A stretch of 57,499 bases of DNA, from contig JAPHRJ010000013.1 in the NCBI GenBank assembly GCA_026196045.1, forward strand, positions 1 through 57,499. The letters are read 5' to 3'. The notes under the pieces were generated by a model, which saw only the letters and a program-made list of their open reading frames with translations, searched no databases and had not been told where the DNA came from. Made by a program: the position numbers and the translations under genes. This DNA comes from Gammaproteobacteria bacterium (GTDB taxonomy: Bacteria > Pseudomonadota > Gammaproteobacteria > UBA6429 > Thiohalophilaceae). This document shows, one piece after another, positions 8,794-18,995 of this stretch (position 1 is the first letter of the stretch; the number at the start of each line of letters is the position of its first letter).

Positions 8794-11700
8794 ATGAGAT
8801 TTACAGATTTTTTTATACGTCGGCCAGTTTTTGCCATTGTTCTTAGCCTGTTATTACTGGTCTTCGGATTAAGGGCACTTAGTGACTTACAGGTTCGCCA
8901 ATTTCCTGATATGGAAATTGGCCAGCTCACTATTGTTACCGCTTATCCCGGTGCGGATGCCGAACTGGTACAGGGTTTTGTCACCACTCCCATACAGGAA
9001 ACCATCAATAGCGTAGAAGGTATCGACTACATTAAAGCCAGCTCACGTGCCGGTATATCCATGATCGAAGTATTCCTGGATCTGGGTTATGACGTCAATA
9101 TTGCCATGGCCGAAATGCTTAGCAAAATTAATGAAGTTCAGGGTCGTTTACCAAAAGACATCAGCGATCCAGTCATCGCTAAAGCCAATGCTGGTAACGA
9201 TGCCATTATGTATATCGCTTATCAAAGCACCCTGATGAGTGAAACCCAGATCACAGATTACCTGCGACGCGTGGTACAACCCAAGCTGGCTGAAATTCCC
9301 GGCATGTCCAAAGCCGCTATTTTTGGTGGGAAAGAATATGCTATGCGTGTCTTCCTCAACCCGGCAAAAATGCGCGCTTACAATGTTAGTAGTGAACAGG
9401 TCAATAATGCCTTGCTTGCTAATAACTTCCAGTCGGCCGCTGGCGAATTGCGTAACAGTTATACCGTCACCTCGATTCGTGCCACTACCTCATTAGAAGA
9501 TGAAGAGTCATTTGCTGCGATAACAATCAGCAGTGATGGCCAACGCGTAGTTAGACTGGGTGATATTGCTCGGGTAGAACTTGCAACCACTACTGAGCGT
9601 GAAATTGTTAGTTATGAAAGTAAGCCTGCTGTATACCTTGGTATACAGACTATTCCCAGTGCCAACCCACTGGATGTAGCCAATGGTGTCCGTGAATTAT
9701 TACCTGAGATTGCTATAGATCTGCCCTCAGGGCTAAATCAGTATCTGGCTTACGATACAACCATGTTTATTGAGGAATCTATTAGTGAAGTAATAAAAAC
9801 ACTCATTGAAGCTACCCTGATTGTCGTCATCGTCGTATTCCTGTTTCTGGGGTCCCCTCGTTCCGTTCTTATTCCTGTGGTTACGATTCCTTTATCACTG
9901 ATTGGTGTTGCCCTGTTTATGTTGATGATGGGTTACACCATTAACCTGTTAACCCTGCTGGCTATGGTGATGGCTATCTCACTGGTTGTCGATGATGCCA
10001 TTGTGGTGGTTGAGAATGTACATCGACATATTGAAGAAGGCCTTGCACCCATGCGAGCAGCGGTAGTCGGTGCGCGCGAAATTGCCATGCCCATTATTGC
10101 CATGACCATTACTTTAGCTGCCGTCTATGCACCCATTGGGTTTATGGGCGGACTGACCGGTACCTTATTCACCGAATTTGCCTTTACCCTGGCGGGTGCT
10201 GTTTTGATTTCCGGCATGATTGCTTTAACTCTGTCCCCGCTGATGAGTGGCAAACTACTCAACAAACATGCCCTGGAAAGTCGTCTGGTAGTATTTATTG
10301 ATACCCTGTTTAACAACCTTAAAAACACTTATACCCGACTCCTGATCCACACGTTGACATATTTCCGTGTCGCGATAGTACTGGGTGCCGTCATTTTGCT
10401 GATCGCAATTGGTTTAATGTTCAGCATGACCCAGTCCGAACTGGCACCCAATGAAGATCAGGGATTTATCCTGACTATGGGTATCGCACCGGATAATGCC
10501 AGTGTGCAATATGTACAAACCTACGCTGAACAAATTGAAGAAATTCTGACTTCCTATCCTGAATATGATCAGACCTTTGTTATCTCCGGCATGCCCGTCG
10601 AAAATAATGTGATGGCCGGTATGGTATTAACCCCCTGGAGCCAACGTGAACGCAGCCAGATGGATTTACAACCCCAGCTCCAGGGTGAACTTATGGGCAT
10701 CGCTGGCCTGAATGTCTTTGCTATCAACCCGCCATCATTACCGGGCACCCCGATGGGTATGCCAGTTAACTTTGTGATTACAACCACCAGTGACTACAGC
10801 ACACTATTTGACATATCAGAAAAACTGAAACAACAGGCCATGGCGAGTGGCCAGTTTATGATGGTCAACAATACTCTACGCATGAATAAACCACAGGCAC
10901 ATGTGATCATCGATCGTAGCAAGGCAGGACAACTGGGTATTAGTATGCGTGATATCGGTAATGTACTGGCGACACAGTTAGGTGATTTTCGTAGTAATTA
11001 CTTTGATATGCAGGGTCGAAGTTATGAAGTCATTCCCCAGGCTGATAATCGTTTTCAACAAACTAAAGATGCGATTGAAAAACTCTATGTCAACACATCT
11101 GCAGGCCATTTAATTCCGCTTTCAACTGTTGTTAATGTTTCACTGGAAGTAATACCCAATGACCTGACACAGTTTCAGCAGTTAAATTCAGCCACTATTG
11201 AAGCCATCCCTATGCCTGGTGTCTCTACGATTGCTGATGCGCATACTTTTCTAAGCAAAACGTTACGCGAGATTGCCCCACAGGGTTTTATGCATGATTT
11301 TGGTGGTCAGAGTCGACAGTTTGAAAAGGAAGGTTCCGCGTTAATGGGTACTTTTGTTCTGGCCCTGATTGTTATCTATCTTGTGCTCGCTGCACAGTTT
11401 GAAAGTTTCCGTGATCCTTTTGTTGTTCTGATCACCGTACCACTGTCTATCTTTGGTGCCATGATCCCATTATTCCTTGGCTTTGCGACCATGAATATAT
11501 ACACCCAGGTTGGTTTGATTACCCTGATCGGTCTCATATCCAAACACGGAATATTAATCGTTGAATTTGCTAACCAGCTGCAACGTCAGGGTAAAGATAA
11601 AGTCTCAGCCGTTATCGAAGCAGCCGGTTTGCGTCTACGTCCCATCCTGATGACAACCGCTGCCATGGTCCTCGGGGTAATGCCGTTAGTTTATGCTTCT

Positions 11701-11865
11701 GGTGCAGGGGCAGTTTCACGCAATAACATCGGACTGGTTATTACAGTAGGCCTTAGTATTGGCACCCTGTTCACCCTGTTTGTTGTACCGGTGATGTATT
11801 CTTTAATCGCAAAAACTTATGACCAACAGGAAGCAATGAATCGAATGGCCGTGACGCAGGAATAA
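8794..11865 (+). CDS. RND efflux pump inner-membrane transporter (HAE-1/AcrB type)
   Basis: Proton-driven drug/solute exporter of 1023 residues. It begins with the typical FTDFFIRRPVFAIVLSLLLL first membrane helix and has two large periplasmic loops and 12 predicted membrane spans. The fourth span carries the paired proton-relay aspartates in SLVVDDAIVVVENV. The C-terminal half contains GLISKHGILIVEFANQ and a terminal FTLFVVPVMYSLI helix. It is co-transcribed with the adaptor and probably repressed by the divergent TetR protein. Substrates cannot be deduced. Confidence 0.94.
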   Translation: MRFTDFFIRRPVFAIVLSLLLLVFGLRALSDLQVRQFPDMEIGQLTIVTAYPGADAELVQGFVTTPIQETINSVEGIDYIKASSRAGISMIEVFLDLGYDVNIAMAEMLSKINEVQGRLPKDISDPVIAKANAGNDAIMYIAYQSTLMSETQITDYLRRVVQPKLAEIPGMSKAAIFGGKEYAMRVFLNPAKMRAYNVSSEQVNNALLANNFQSAAGELRNSYTVTSIRATTSLEDEESFAAITISSDGQRVVRLGDIARVELATTTEREIVSYESKPAVYLGIQTIPSANPLDVANGVRELLPEIAIDLPSGLNQYLAYDTTMFIEESISEVIKTLIEATLIVVIVVFLFLGSPRSVLIPVVTIPLSLIGVALFMLMMGYTINLLTLLAMVMAISLVVDDAIVVVENVHRHIEEGLAPMRAAVVGAREIAMPIIAMTITLAAVYAPIGFMGGLTGTLFTEFAFTLAGAVLISGMIALTLSPLMSGKLLNKHALESRLVVFIDTLFNNLKNTYTRLLIHTLTYFRVAIVLGAVILLIAIGLMFSMTQSELAPNEDQGFILTMGIAPDNASVQYVQTYAEQIEEILTSYPEYDQTFVISGMPVENNVMAGMVLTPWSQRERSQMDLQPQLQGELMGIAGLNVFAINPPSLPGTPMGMPVNFVITTTSDYSTLFDISEKLKQQAMASGQFMMVNNTLRMNKPQAHVIIDRSKAGQLGISMRDIGNVLATQLGDFRSNYFDMQGRSYEVIPQADNRFQQTKDAIEKLYVNTSAGHLIPLSTVVNVSLEVIPNDLTQFQQLNSATIEAIPMPGVSTIADAHTFLSKTLREIAPQGFMHDFGGQSRQFEKEGSALMGTFVLALIVIYLVLAAQFESFRDPFVVLITVPLSIFGAMIPLFLGFATMNIYTQVGLITLIGLISKHGILIVEFANQLQRQGKDKVSAVIEAAGLRLRPILMTTAAMVLGVMPLVYASGAGAVSRNNIGLVITVGLSIGTLFTLFVVPVMYSLIAKTYDQQEAMNRMAVTQE

Positions 11866-11878
11866 GTTTTTTCTAAAT

Positions 11879-11903
11879 ACAGGAAACCTGTTGCGCTTCC
11901 TGT
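11879..11903 (+). terminator. Weak stem-loop after the RND pump gene
   Basis: ACAGGAA at 11879-11885 pairs with TTCCTGT at 11897-11903 around an 11-base loop, 14 bases after the pump stop codon. No clear U-tract follows, so terminator activity is uncertain. Confidence 0.3.
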
Positions 11904-11947
11904 GTTCAAAATAAAAAGCGACATGTTTGGGTTATGAATATCTGGTT

Positions 11948-12647
11948 ATGAAAATATCATTAACGATATTAAGTATTTTTTGTTTCTGCCTCACTGTCAC
12001 TGTGAACGCAGAAACATCTTTGCAACTCTCCAGTGGACCCACACAAACTAGTCTAATTGAGTTATATACTTCAGAAGGTTGCAGCAGTTGCCCACCTGCT
12101 GAGCGATTTCTAAATAAACTTCAGCACCATAAGCAATTATGGACACAGTATGTTCCACTTGCCTTTCATGTGGATTACTGGGATTACATCGGCTGGGAAG
12201 ATAAATATGCACACCCTGCCTTTACAAAAAGACAATCTGCCTATGCTCGACAGAAAAACCTGAAAACCATCTATACCCCAGCCTTTGTCGTTAACGGTCA
12301 AAGCTGGCGTATTAAAGGTAAAACTTGATGGGCGACAACTTACTGCAGAATACGATTCGAATACCACCTCAGAAAATAATATGACTTTGAATATTGCTAT
12401 ATTAGGCATGAATCTGAAGAGTCAAATAACCGCAGGAGAAAATGAAGGGCGAATCGCCAGACATGAGTTTGTCGTAGTGGGTTTTAAATCGATTAGCAGT
12501 ACTACTTCGCAGTGGAAAACAACACTACCCCCGTTACACTACTCTCATGCCATGGAATATGCCCTGGCGGTTTGGGTAAATAAAAGTGGCGACCCAAGCC
12601 CGTTACAGGCCTTAGGTGGAAAACTGCCAGGGAATACTTTTAATTAA
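11948..12647 (+). pseudogene. DUF1223 family protein, disrupted by frameshift/deletion
   Basis: Two adjoining frames encode the two halves of one DUF1223 (thioredoxin-fold, exported) protein. The first half (11948-12328) has a signal peptide, then LIELYTSEGCSSCPPAE, with the family CxxC, and FHVDYWDYIGW, and stops soon after YTPAFVVNGQSWR. The second half, in another frame and open from about 12285 to 12647, continues with AGVLKVKLDGRQLTAEYD and ends GGKLPGNTFN. The linker of roughly 20 residues usual between these parts is missing, so this looks like a small out-of-frame deletion rather than a single-base slip. A sequencing error cannot be excluded. Function, if any, would be truncated. Confidence 0.75.
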
Positions 12648-12672
12648 AATCTGGCTTTTAGTACCAGGTAAA

Positions 12673-15186
12673 CTATTTTTTCTTTGCCAGTGGTTGGCTA
12701 GACATATTTTCCTTTAATAATGGCCCTATATCTTCCGCAGGCATTGGCCTGTAATAATAATAACCCTGGACACAGTCACACCCCTTACTTTTCAGGAATC
12801 TGAGCTGCACTTCATCTTCTACACCTTCAGCAACCACTTCAAGATTCATTGCATGAGCCATGCGAATAATAGCATTAATAACAGCCTCACCTTCGCTGCT
12901 CTTATTAATTTCATTAATAAAACTACGATCTATTTTTAACACATCAATAGGAAAGCGACGTAAATAAGCCAGTGACGAATAACCAGTACCAAAATCATCA
13001 AGTGCTATATGTATACCAAGGTTACGAATACTACTCATGGTATTTGTAACATGCTTTTCATTGTGCATGTATATATTTTCAGTCAACTCAATTTCGATCG
13101 AATTTGGCTTAAGAGTATGTTTCTGCAAATAATGCTTAATAAGCGATGGCATATCCTGCCTTAGAAACTGAATACTGGATACATTGATTGCTACCCTAAT
13201 ATTTTCATAACCCTGATCTCTCCATACTCTATTTTGTCTACACGCTTCATCCAGAACCCATTCACCAATTTGCAAAATTAAACCCGTTTCTTCAGCAATC
13301 GGAATAAATTTATCCGGAGGAATAAACCCCTGCCCGGGGGCATCCCAACGAATCAGGGCTTCGACACCAGTAATTTCATTCGTTCTGACATTAATTTGTG
13401 GTTGATAATACAGTTCAAACTGCTTCTCATCGATAGCTTTTCTAATCAGATGTTCCATCGCATGTCGAGACTGGACAGCCTCATTCATTGAATCCGAAAA
13501 ATACTGATAATTATTTTTCCCCATTTTTTTTGCATGATACATAGCAATATCTGCATTTCTAATCAGCACATCAGGATCTTCACCATCATCGGGAAAAATG
13601 GTTGCGCCAATACTGACACCTGCATGTACCTCCTTCCCTTCAAGCACAAATGTTGGTCGCATACATTTCAATATTCTTTCTGCCACATTACCAGGAACAA
13701 AATTATCAGAAATATCTGTTATTAAGATAATAAACTCGTCGCCACCGAGCCGAGCAATAATATCATCATTATTGATTGAATCTATTTGTGCAATATAGTC
13801 TTCTTCCCTTACCGTTTTATCAAGCCGTGTAGAAAATTCCTTAAGCAATTCATCACCTATATGATGACCCAGTGTATCATTAACCCATTTAAAGTTATCG
13901 ACATCCAGAAACAGTAAAGCAAGACGTTCTTTTTTACGTTTTGCCGTAGCGATATAATGCTCAAGATATTCACGAAACATCAATCGATTCGGTAATCCCG
14001 TCAAATTATCGTGGTATGCAATATGGCGCGCCTGATCATTTGAAATCTTAACATTTGCACTCATCTCACAAAACGTTTTTGCCAAAGAGCCCATCTCATC
14101 ACTACTATCCAGAATTACTTCATCAATAAGTTTTCCTTCACAAATTTTTCTCGCCGCCATATCCAGCTTTTCTATCGGGCGCAACACGAACACCTTCAGC
14201 ACAGCAAAAATCAGCCCGCCTGTCGTTACAATTGTAAGTAACACAATTATTGCAACCAGCTTAACTAATCGGTTACTCTCCGGCAGCAAATCATCATTTG
14301 GCACCCATGAAAACAAATACATATTGCTATCCAGATATTTACCAATCACCATTGATTTTTCATTAAAAAACTTCCCTGAAAATATCTCTTCATTCTGGGC
14401 ATGAGTTTTTAATGTAGAAAAAATATCTTTTGGAATACTTTTACCCACCATGTCCTTTAATAGCTCATGATGCTCATCATCGGCATGACGATCACCTTTT
14501 GTGTAGAACCAGATCTTTCCGTTTTCATCAGTAACAAGTAAATGCTCGTGATTTTCGACTTTAGTCTCATCTAGATGTTTAAATAAAAAATCCATACTAA
14601 TTGTTAGTACCACATACGCCTTCAATTCTTTTATGGTATTAACTGACTGTGTAGCCCTATTAAAAAGCATTAATCGTTTCCCTACATACATTACAATCTC
14701 ATTGTTATCAGGATTCCTGGTAACCATTGAAAAAACATCCTTTTTTGAATCTATCATGTTTTTAAAAAATAGAGCTCCTGATTCTTCTTCAACTTTATTT
14801 TTAATGCTTTTGTTGACCTGCCTTAACTCTTCATAACCGTCCGGCATAATAATTCTTATTTCATAGTATTCGGGGTAGGCATTTTGGTAATTTATAATTT
14901 TTCTCTGCAAAGGCCTTTGCATTAAGTAATATCGTTCTTCTTTATCATCAGTAAGAACATATCGAATTAACGCCTCAGACTCAGACAACAACTTAATATT
15001 TGCATTTGCATACTCCAATGTTTTATTTAGATGAAGAAGGATTTGACCTTGCAATGCAGATATTTTATCAATATTTTCTTTTTGATACGTCTCGTAGAGT
15101 TTTTGAAAAGCAATCCAGCCCAGCACAAGTATTGGAATAATTACTATTGGAACCAACAACCCTATAACTTTTGACTGCAATTTCAT
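12673..15186 (-). CDS. dCache-HAMP-GGDEF-EAL membrane protein, MbaA-like
   Basis: An 837-residue c-di-GMP enzyme. Membrane helix 6-28, a periplasmic sensor of about 280 residues (dCache-like), a second helix 308-335, HAMP to about 385, GGDEF (intact GGDEF at 481-485), then EAL (EAL 608-610, ELTEN, DDFGTGYSS, KIDRSF, VVAEGVE, QGYYY). Both catalytic cores look intact, so it may make and/or break c-di-GMP. The usual RxxD inhibitory site is absent, and about 14 extra residues precede GGDEF. Ten bases upstream ends a PotD-like binding-protein gene, the arrangement of Vibrio nspS-mbaA, in which the binding protein reports polyamines to the sensor domain. Confidence 0.9.
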   Translation of the reverse strand: MKLQSKVIGLLVPIVIIPILVLGWIAFQKLYETYQKENIDKISALQGQILLHLNKTLEYANANIKLLSESEALIRYVLTDDKEERYYLMQRPLQRKIINYQNAYPEYYEIRIIMPDGYEELRQVNKSIKNKVEEESGALFFKNMIDSKKDVFSMVTRNPDNNEIVMYVGKRLMLFNRATQSVNTIKELKAYVVLTISMDFLFKHLDETKVENHEHLLVTDENGKIWFYTKGDRHADDEHHELLKDMVGKSIPKDIFSTLKTHAQNEEIFSGKFFNEKSMVIGKYLDSNMYLFSWVPNDDLLPESNRLVKLVAIIVLLTIVTTGGLIFAVLKVFVLRPIEKLDMAARKICEGKLIDEVILDSSDEMGSLAKTFCEMSANVKISNDQARHIAYHDNLTGLPNRLMFREYLEHYIATAKRKKERLALLFLDVDNFKWVNDTLGHHIGDELLKEFSTRLDKTVREEDYIAQIDSINNDDIIARLGGDEFIILITDISDNFVPGNVAERILKCMRPTFVLEGKEVHAGVSIGATIFPDDGEDPDVLIRNADIAMYHAKKMGKNNYQYFSDSMNEAVQSRHAMEHLIRKAIDEKQFELYYQPQINVRTNEITGVEALIRWDAPGQGFIPPDKFIPIAEETGLILQIGEWVLDEACRQNRVWRDQGYENIRVAINVSSIQFLRQDMPSLIKHYLQKHTLKPNSIEIELTENIYMHNEKHVTNTMSSIRNLGIHIALDDFGTGYSSLAYLRRFPIDVLKIDRSFINEINKSSEGEAVINAIIRMAHAMNLEVVAEGVEDEVQLRFLKSKGCDCVQGYYYYRPMPAEDIGPLLKENMSSQPLAKKK

Positions 15187-15195
15187 TTTTTTAAC

Positions 15196-16272
15196 CTATT
15201 GCAGGATCGTTGTAAAAATACTATTACGAAGCTTAATGATTCCAGGGGGAAGTGGCTTGTAAAATTCAGAGCCCTGCAACGCCTGTTTGTCTGGATAAAT
15301 CACAGGATCATCAAGAAACTCTTTGGGTAATAGTTTCTCTGCCTGTTTATGCGGTGTGGGGAAATAAACAAATTCGGCTATTTGTGCGGCATGCTCAGGT
15401 TCATTTATATAATTAATAAATTTATATGCCAGCTCCTTATTATTTGAGGATGCCATCACTGAAATATAATCCACCCAAAGTCCTCCGCCTTCACGCGGTA
15501 AGACAAATTCAATTTCTGGATTCAATTCTTTCAATGCAAGTGCATCACCATTATAAACCATTGCAGCATAGACATCCCCCTTAACCAGAGCAGAGTCTTC
15601 AGTTAGTTTGATATAAGAAAAATCCTTCACGTATTCTTTTTGTTTAACTAACATCTCCTTAACATGTTGGTACTCAGAGGGATTTGTACTATTAGCAGAG
15701 TACCCTAATGCTTTTAATGCCATACCAATTACATCATCGGTTGTTTTTATCATCAGGATCTTATTTTTTAGTCTGGCCTCAGGGATAAACAGTTCTTTCC
15801 AGCTTGTTACTTCATGCTCTACAAGATCTTTTCGATAGGCAATCCCCAGCGTGCCCCAGAAATATGGAACTGCATATCCATTTGTTTGTTCAAATGCATT
15901 CAGCCATTTTTTGCCGATAAAACGAAGGTTGGGAACCTGTGTCTGTGTAAGAGGGGCTATCCAGCCACGCTTGTTATATATGCGAATATTTTCACCCACA
16001 ATTAGTACCATGTCGTAACCTTTACCATTACTATCCAGCAACATAGCATCACGCATATCATCGGTTTCAAAATACACCATTCGAACTTTGACCTGATATT
16101 GCTTCTCAAACTTTTTTACTATTTCAGGATCGATATATTCAGGCCAGGTAAGAAATACCAGCTCGTTCTCAGGTTCAGCCACAACAGGTAAAATGTTAAA
16201 GACCATCAACAGGGTTGTAGCTACAATCAATTGAAATAAAGTAAATTTTTTTCGTTCTTTTAATATCAGCAT
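15196..16272 (-). CDS. PotD/NspS-like periplasmic polyamine-binding protein
   Basis: Family 1 extracellular solute-binding protein, 358 residues, with an N-terminal signal segment ending near PVVAEPE. Stretches such as LVFLTWPEYIDPEIVKKFEK, YDMVLIVGENIRIYNKRGWI, GYAVPYFWGTLGIAYRKD and GGGLWVDYISVMASSNN are typical of spermidine/putrescine-binding PotD relatives. No ABC permease or ATPase genes lie nearby; instead the gene runs directly into a membrane GGDEF-EAL gene. Signalling, as for NspS with MbaA, is therefore more likely than transport. The actual ligand is an inference. Confidence 0.85.
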   Translation of the reverse strand: MLILKERKKFTLFQLIVATTLLMVFNILPVVAEPENELVFLTWPEYIDPEIVKKFEKQYQVKVRMVYFETDDMRDAMLLDSNGKGYDMVLIVGENIRIYNKRGWIAPLTQTQVPNLRFIGKKWLNAFEQTNGYAVPYFWGTLGIAYRKDLVEHEVTSWKELFIPEARLKNKILMIKTTDDVIGMALKALGYSANSTNPSEYQHVKEMLVKQKEYVKDFSYIKLTEDSALVKGDVYAAMVYNGDALALKELNPEIEFVLPREGGGLWVDYISVMASSNNKELAYKFINYINEPEHAAQIAEFVYFPTPHKQAEKLLPKEFLDDPVIYPDKQALQGSEFYKPLPPGIIKLRNSIFTTILQ

Positions 16273-16531
16273 GTTTTTTTCTGGTCTTCCTGACAGTCCA
16301 TTTTTTCTGATTAATCACCCTCTTATATCGGTTGACCAACTCTATTTATTAAATATTCCTTATAATTTTTGTGTAATAATTCACCAACCCCTTAACCTTA
16401 TTATTGTAGTGGTTATCAAATAGAAGCATCCGTCGTCTGTAGTATCGCTAACCAGCTTAGTTTTCATCCCTGTTTTTTCCCGCCCCGGTCAGATAGACTG
16501 CTTTTTTCATTTTTTGGACAGGTTTTGAATT

Positions 16532-17386
16532 ATGTCGGCTTCCCAGGAAACGGATAGCAAGCAATCTGATGCTAAACATCAGATTGAGCAGGTAATTACC
16601 ATCTTCGAACAGGTCGCACAGGGTTACGACAACCCTGCCATGCGTTTTTTTCCTTTTTGTGGTGATCGCATCGCCCTGCACCTGCAATTAAAACGTGGAG
16701 AAAAAGTACTGGATATTGCCGCCGGGACTGGGGCCGCCACGGTCGCGGCCGCACAATTGACTGCCCCGGAAGGCCGTGTCCAGGCAATTGATCTGGCAGA
16801 AAATATGCTGGACAAGGCCTATGTCAATCTGCAACGTGCCGGACTCAGTAATGCCGATTTTCATGTGATGGATGCCTTACAACTGGATTTCAAAAGTAAT
16901 TATTTTGACGCTGTGATTTGTTCTTTTGGCCTGTTTTTTCTACCCGATATGCTGGCCGCGTTAAAGGAATGGAAACGGGTACTCAAACCCGGTGGAAGAC
17001 TGATTTTTACCAGCTTCACAGCCAAAGCCTTTCAACCACTGGCCGATCTGTTTCGTCAAGACATCATCCAGAACGGTGTTGATTGGCCTGAGGCCAAATG
17101 GCAGTTATTAAGCACAGAAGACGAATGCCGTGAATTACTGCAACAGGCTGGTTTTACTGATTTCCAGTTTCTTACAGAACAGTTGGGCTATCACCTCAAT
17201 GAGGCCGAAGACTGGTGGGAAGTCATTATGAACAGTGGCTTTCGTGGCATGATCAACCAGCTAAAACCGGATCAGCTTGAATCATTTCAGCAACAGCATC
17301 TGGAGCATGTACGTCCACTCAAAAATGATAAGGGAGTGTGGATGGATGTCGAGACCTTGTTTTCCAGCGCTCGTTGCCCTACATAG
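16532..17386 (+). CDS. Class I SAM-dependent methyltransferase (UbiE/COQ5-like)
   Basis: Cytoplasmic methyltransferase of 284 residues. The SAM-binding motif I is VLDIAAGTGAATVAAA (about residues 59-74), followed by an acidic residue in VQAIDLAENML, motif II AVICSFGLFF and the LKPGGRLIFTSF strand. The C-terminal part (DWWEVIMNSGFRGMI) is common in stand-alone UbiE-like enzymes. The true ubiE normally sits with ubiB/ubiJ and is shorter, so this is probably not the quinone enzyme. Substrate unknown. An independent promoter is expected in the 259-base gap from the divergent PotD-like gene. Confidence 0.8.
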   Translation: MSASQETDSKQSDAKHQIEQVITIFEQVAQGYDNPAMRFFPFCGDRIALHLQLKRGEKVLDIAAGTGAATVAAAQLTAPEGRVQAIDLAENMLDKAYVNLQRAGLSNADFHVMDALQLDFKSNYFDAVICSFGLFFLPDMLAALKEWKRVLKPGGRLIFTSFTAKAFQPLADLFRQDIIQNGVDWPEAKWQLLSTEDECRELLQQAGFTDFQFLTEQLGYHLNEAEDWWEVIMNSGFRGMINQLKPDQLESFQQQHLEHVRPLKNDKGVWMDVETLFSSARCPT

Positions 17387-17479
17387 AATTCTCTGTAATT
17401 AGCTAAACCGTACTGGCTAAACTCTACAGACTAAACAGGAAAATAACCCTGCATTTGATGATGAACTTCGGACAGGATA

Positions 17480-18160
17480 ATGGATATTAACGAGCTAGAT
17501 AAAACCTTTGCCCAATCTTCCCCTGAATCTATTCAGGAACAACACGACCGTTACCAGCAATTACTGAGTGAGCTGCCAGCCAATGCCACCTCACTGGATG
17601 AAGCCAAAATCATGCTGGACCTGGCTGAAACTGAAGTCGTCCTGGAGAAAAAAGAAGAAGCCTGGGGCCATGCTCGCAAAGCCTTTGATAAGTTTATTGC
17701 CGAAGACCAATGGCAGGATGCGGTCGAAGCCTGCAATGTTCTCTATCAAACAGACCAGCCTGCATCCATCAGCGCCCTGTGTCAGGGAGTCTGGCTTGCC
17801 GTCAGCTTCCCGGTTTTGCCGGACACCAGTATCGCCATGTTAAATAATGTAGTCGAAGAAACACCAAATGACTCAGATGGGGCTGCGGTAGCTGCAATTA
17901 CCGCCTGTTATCTCGCCGACCTGCGTTCATCTGATGAGAAACATGACAGCCTGAGTTTTCTCGCTAAAAATATTCTTGGTCAGGTGGCACAACGACATAG
18001 CCAGGTGAATAATCAGGCACAGCTGGAAATATGGATGGACAAACTAAGCCTGCGCGATCCACAGGAGTTTTTACCCCGCCTGTCGACAGTAATTAATGTC
18101 ATGGTTGGAGAAGACTGGTGGTTTGATCGAGACAAACTGCGCGAGAAAATGCCGCAGTAG
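17480..18160 (+). CDS. Uncharacterised helical protein (TPR-like)
   Basis: A 226-residue soluble protein I do not recognise. It has no signal peptide or membrane segment. The sequence is acidic and strongly helical, with paired-helix character (LDEAKIMLDLAETEVVLEKKEEAWGHARKAFDKFIAEDQWQDAVEACNVL read as successive short helices), suggesting TPR-like repeats. A tryptophan-rich end (VGEDWWFDRDKLREKM) is notable. Codon use resembles its neighbours. It lies 93 bases after the methyltransferase on the same strand, so co-transcription is possible. Confidence 0.6.
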   Translation: MDINELDKTFAQSSPESIQEQHDRYQQLLSELPANATSLDEAKIMLDLAETEVVLEKKEEAWGHARKAFDKFIAEDQWQDAVEACNVLYQTDQPASISALCQGVWLAVSFPVLPDTSIAMLNNVVEETPNDSDGAAVAAITACYLADLRSSDEKHDSLSFLAKNILGQVAQRHSQVNNQAQLEIWMDKLSLRDPQEFLPRLSTVINVMVGEDWWFDRDKLREKMPQ

Positions 18161-18162
18161 TA

Positions 18163-18299
18163 TAACCTCAGCGCAAAGACATAGAGTTTATCCGTGTTTG
18201 ATTCGTATATTTTCTACTAGCGTTAACGGAACAACAGTGAATTCTCAATAAAAATACCTGGCGTTCTTTGTTACTCTGCGCCTTTGCGTTGAGATCTTA
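18163..18299. repeat. Imperfect inverted-repeat element
   Basis: Arms near 18167-18186 and 18274-18294 share CTCA-CGCAAAG-C and AGAG blocks in opposite orientation (AACCTCAGCGCAAAGACATA against CTCTGCGCCTTTGCGTTGAG). The roughly 87-base interior has no gene. It looks like an old MITE or REP-type palindrome between two convergent genes. Confidence 0.55.
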
Positions 18300-18311
18300 A
18301 TATTTAAAATA

Positions 18312-18989
<678 letters not shown>

Positions 18990-18995
18990 TTATTA

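Noticed and set aside
15196-16272. PotD-like gene as part of a polyamine ABC transporter
   Set aside because: No permease or ATPase genes nearby; the direct neighbour is a membrane GGDEF-EAL protein, so signalling is preferred.
16532-17386. True ubiE
   Set aside because: Longer than UbiE and not linked to ubiB/ubiJ; annotated only as a UbiE-like methyltransferase.
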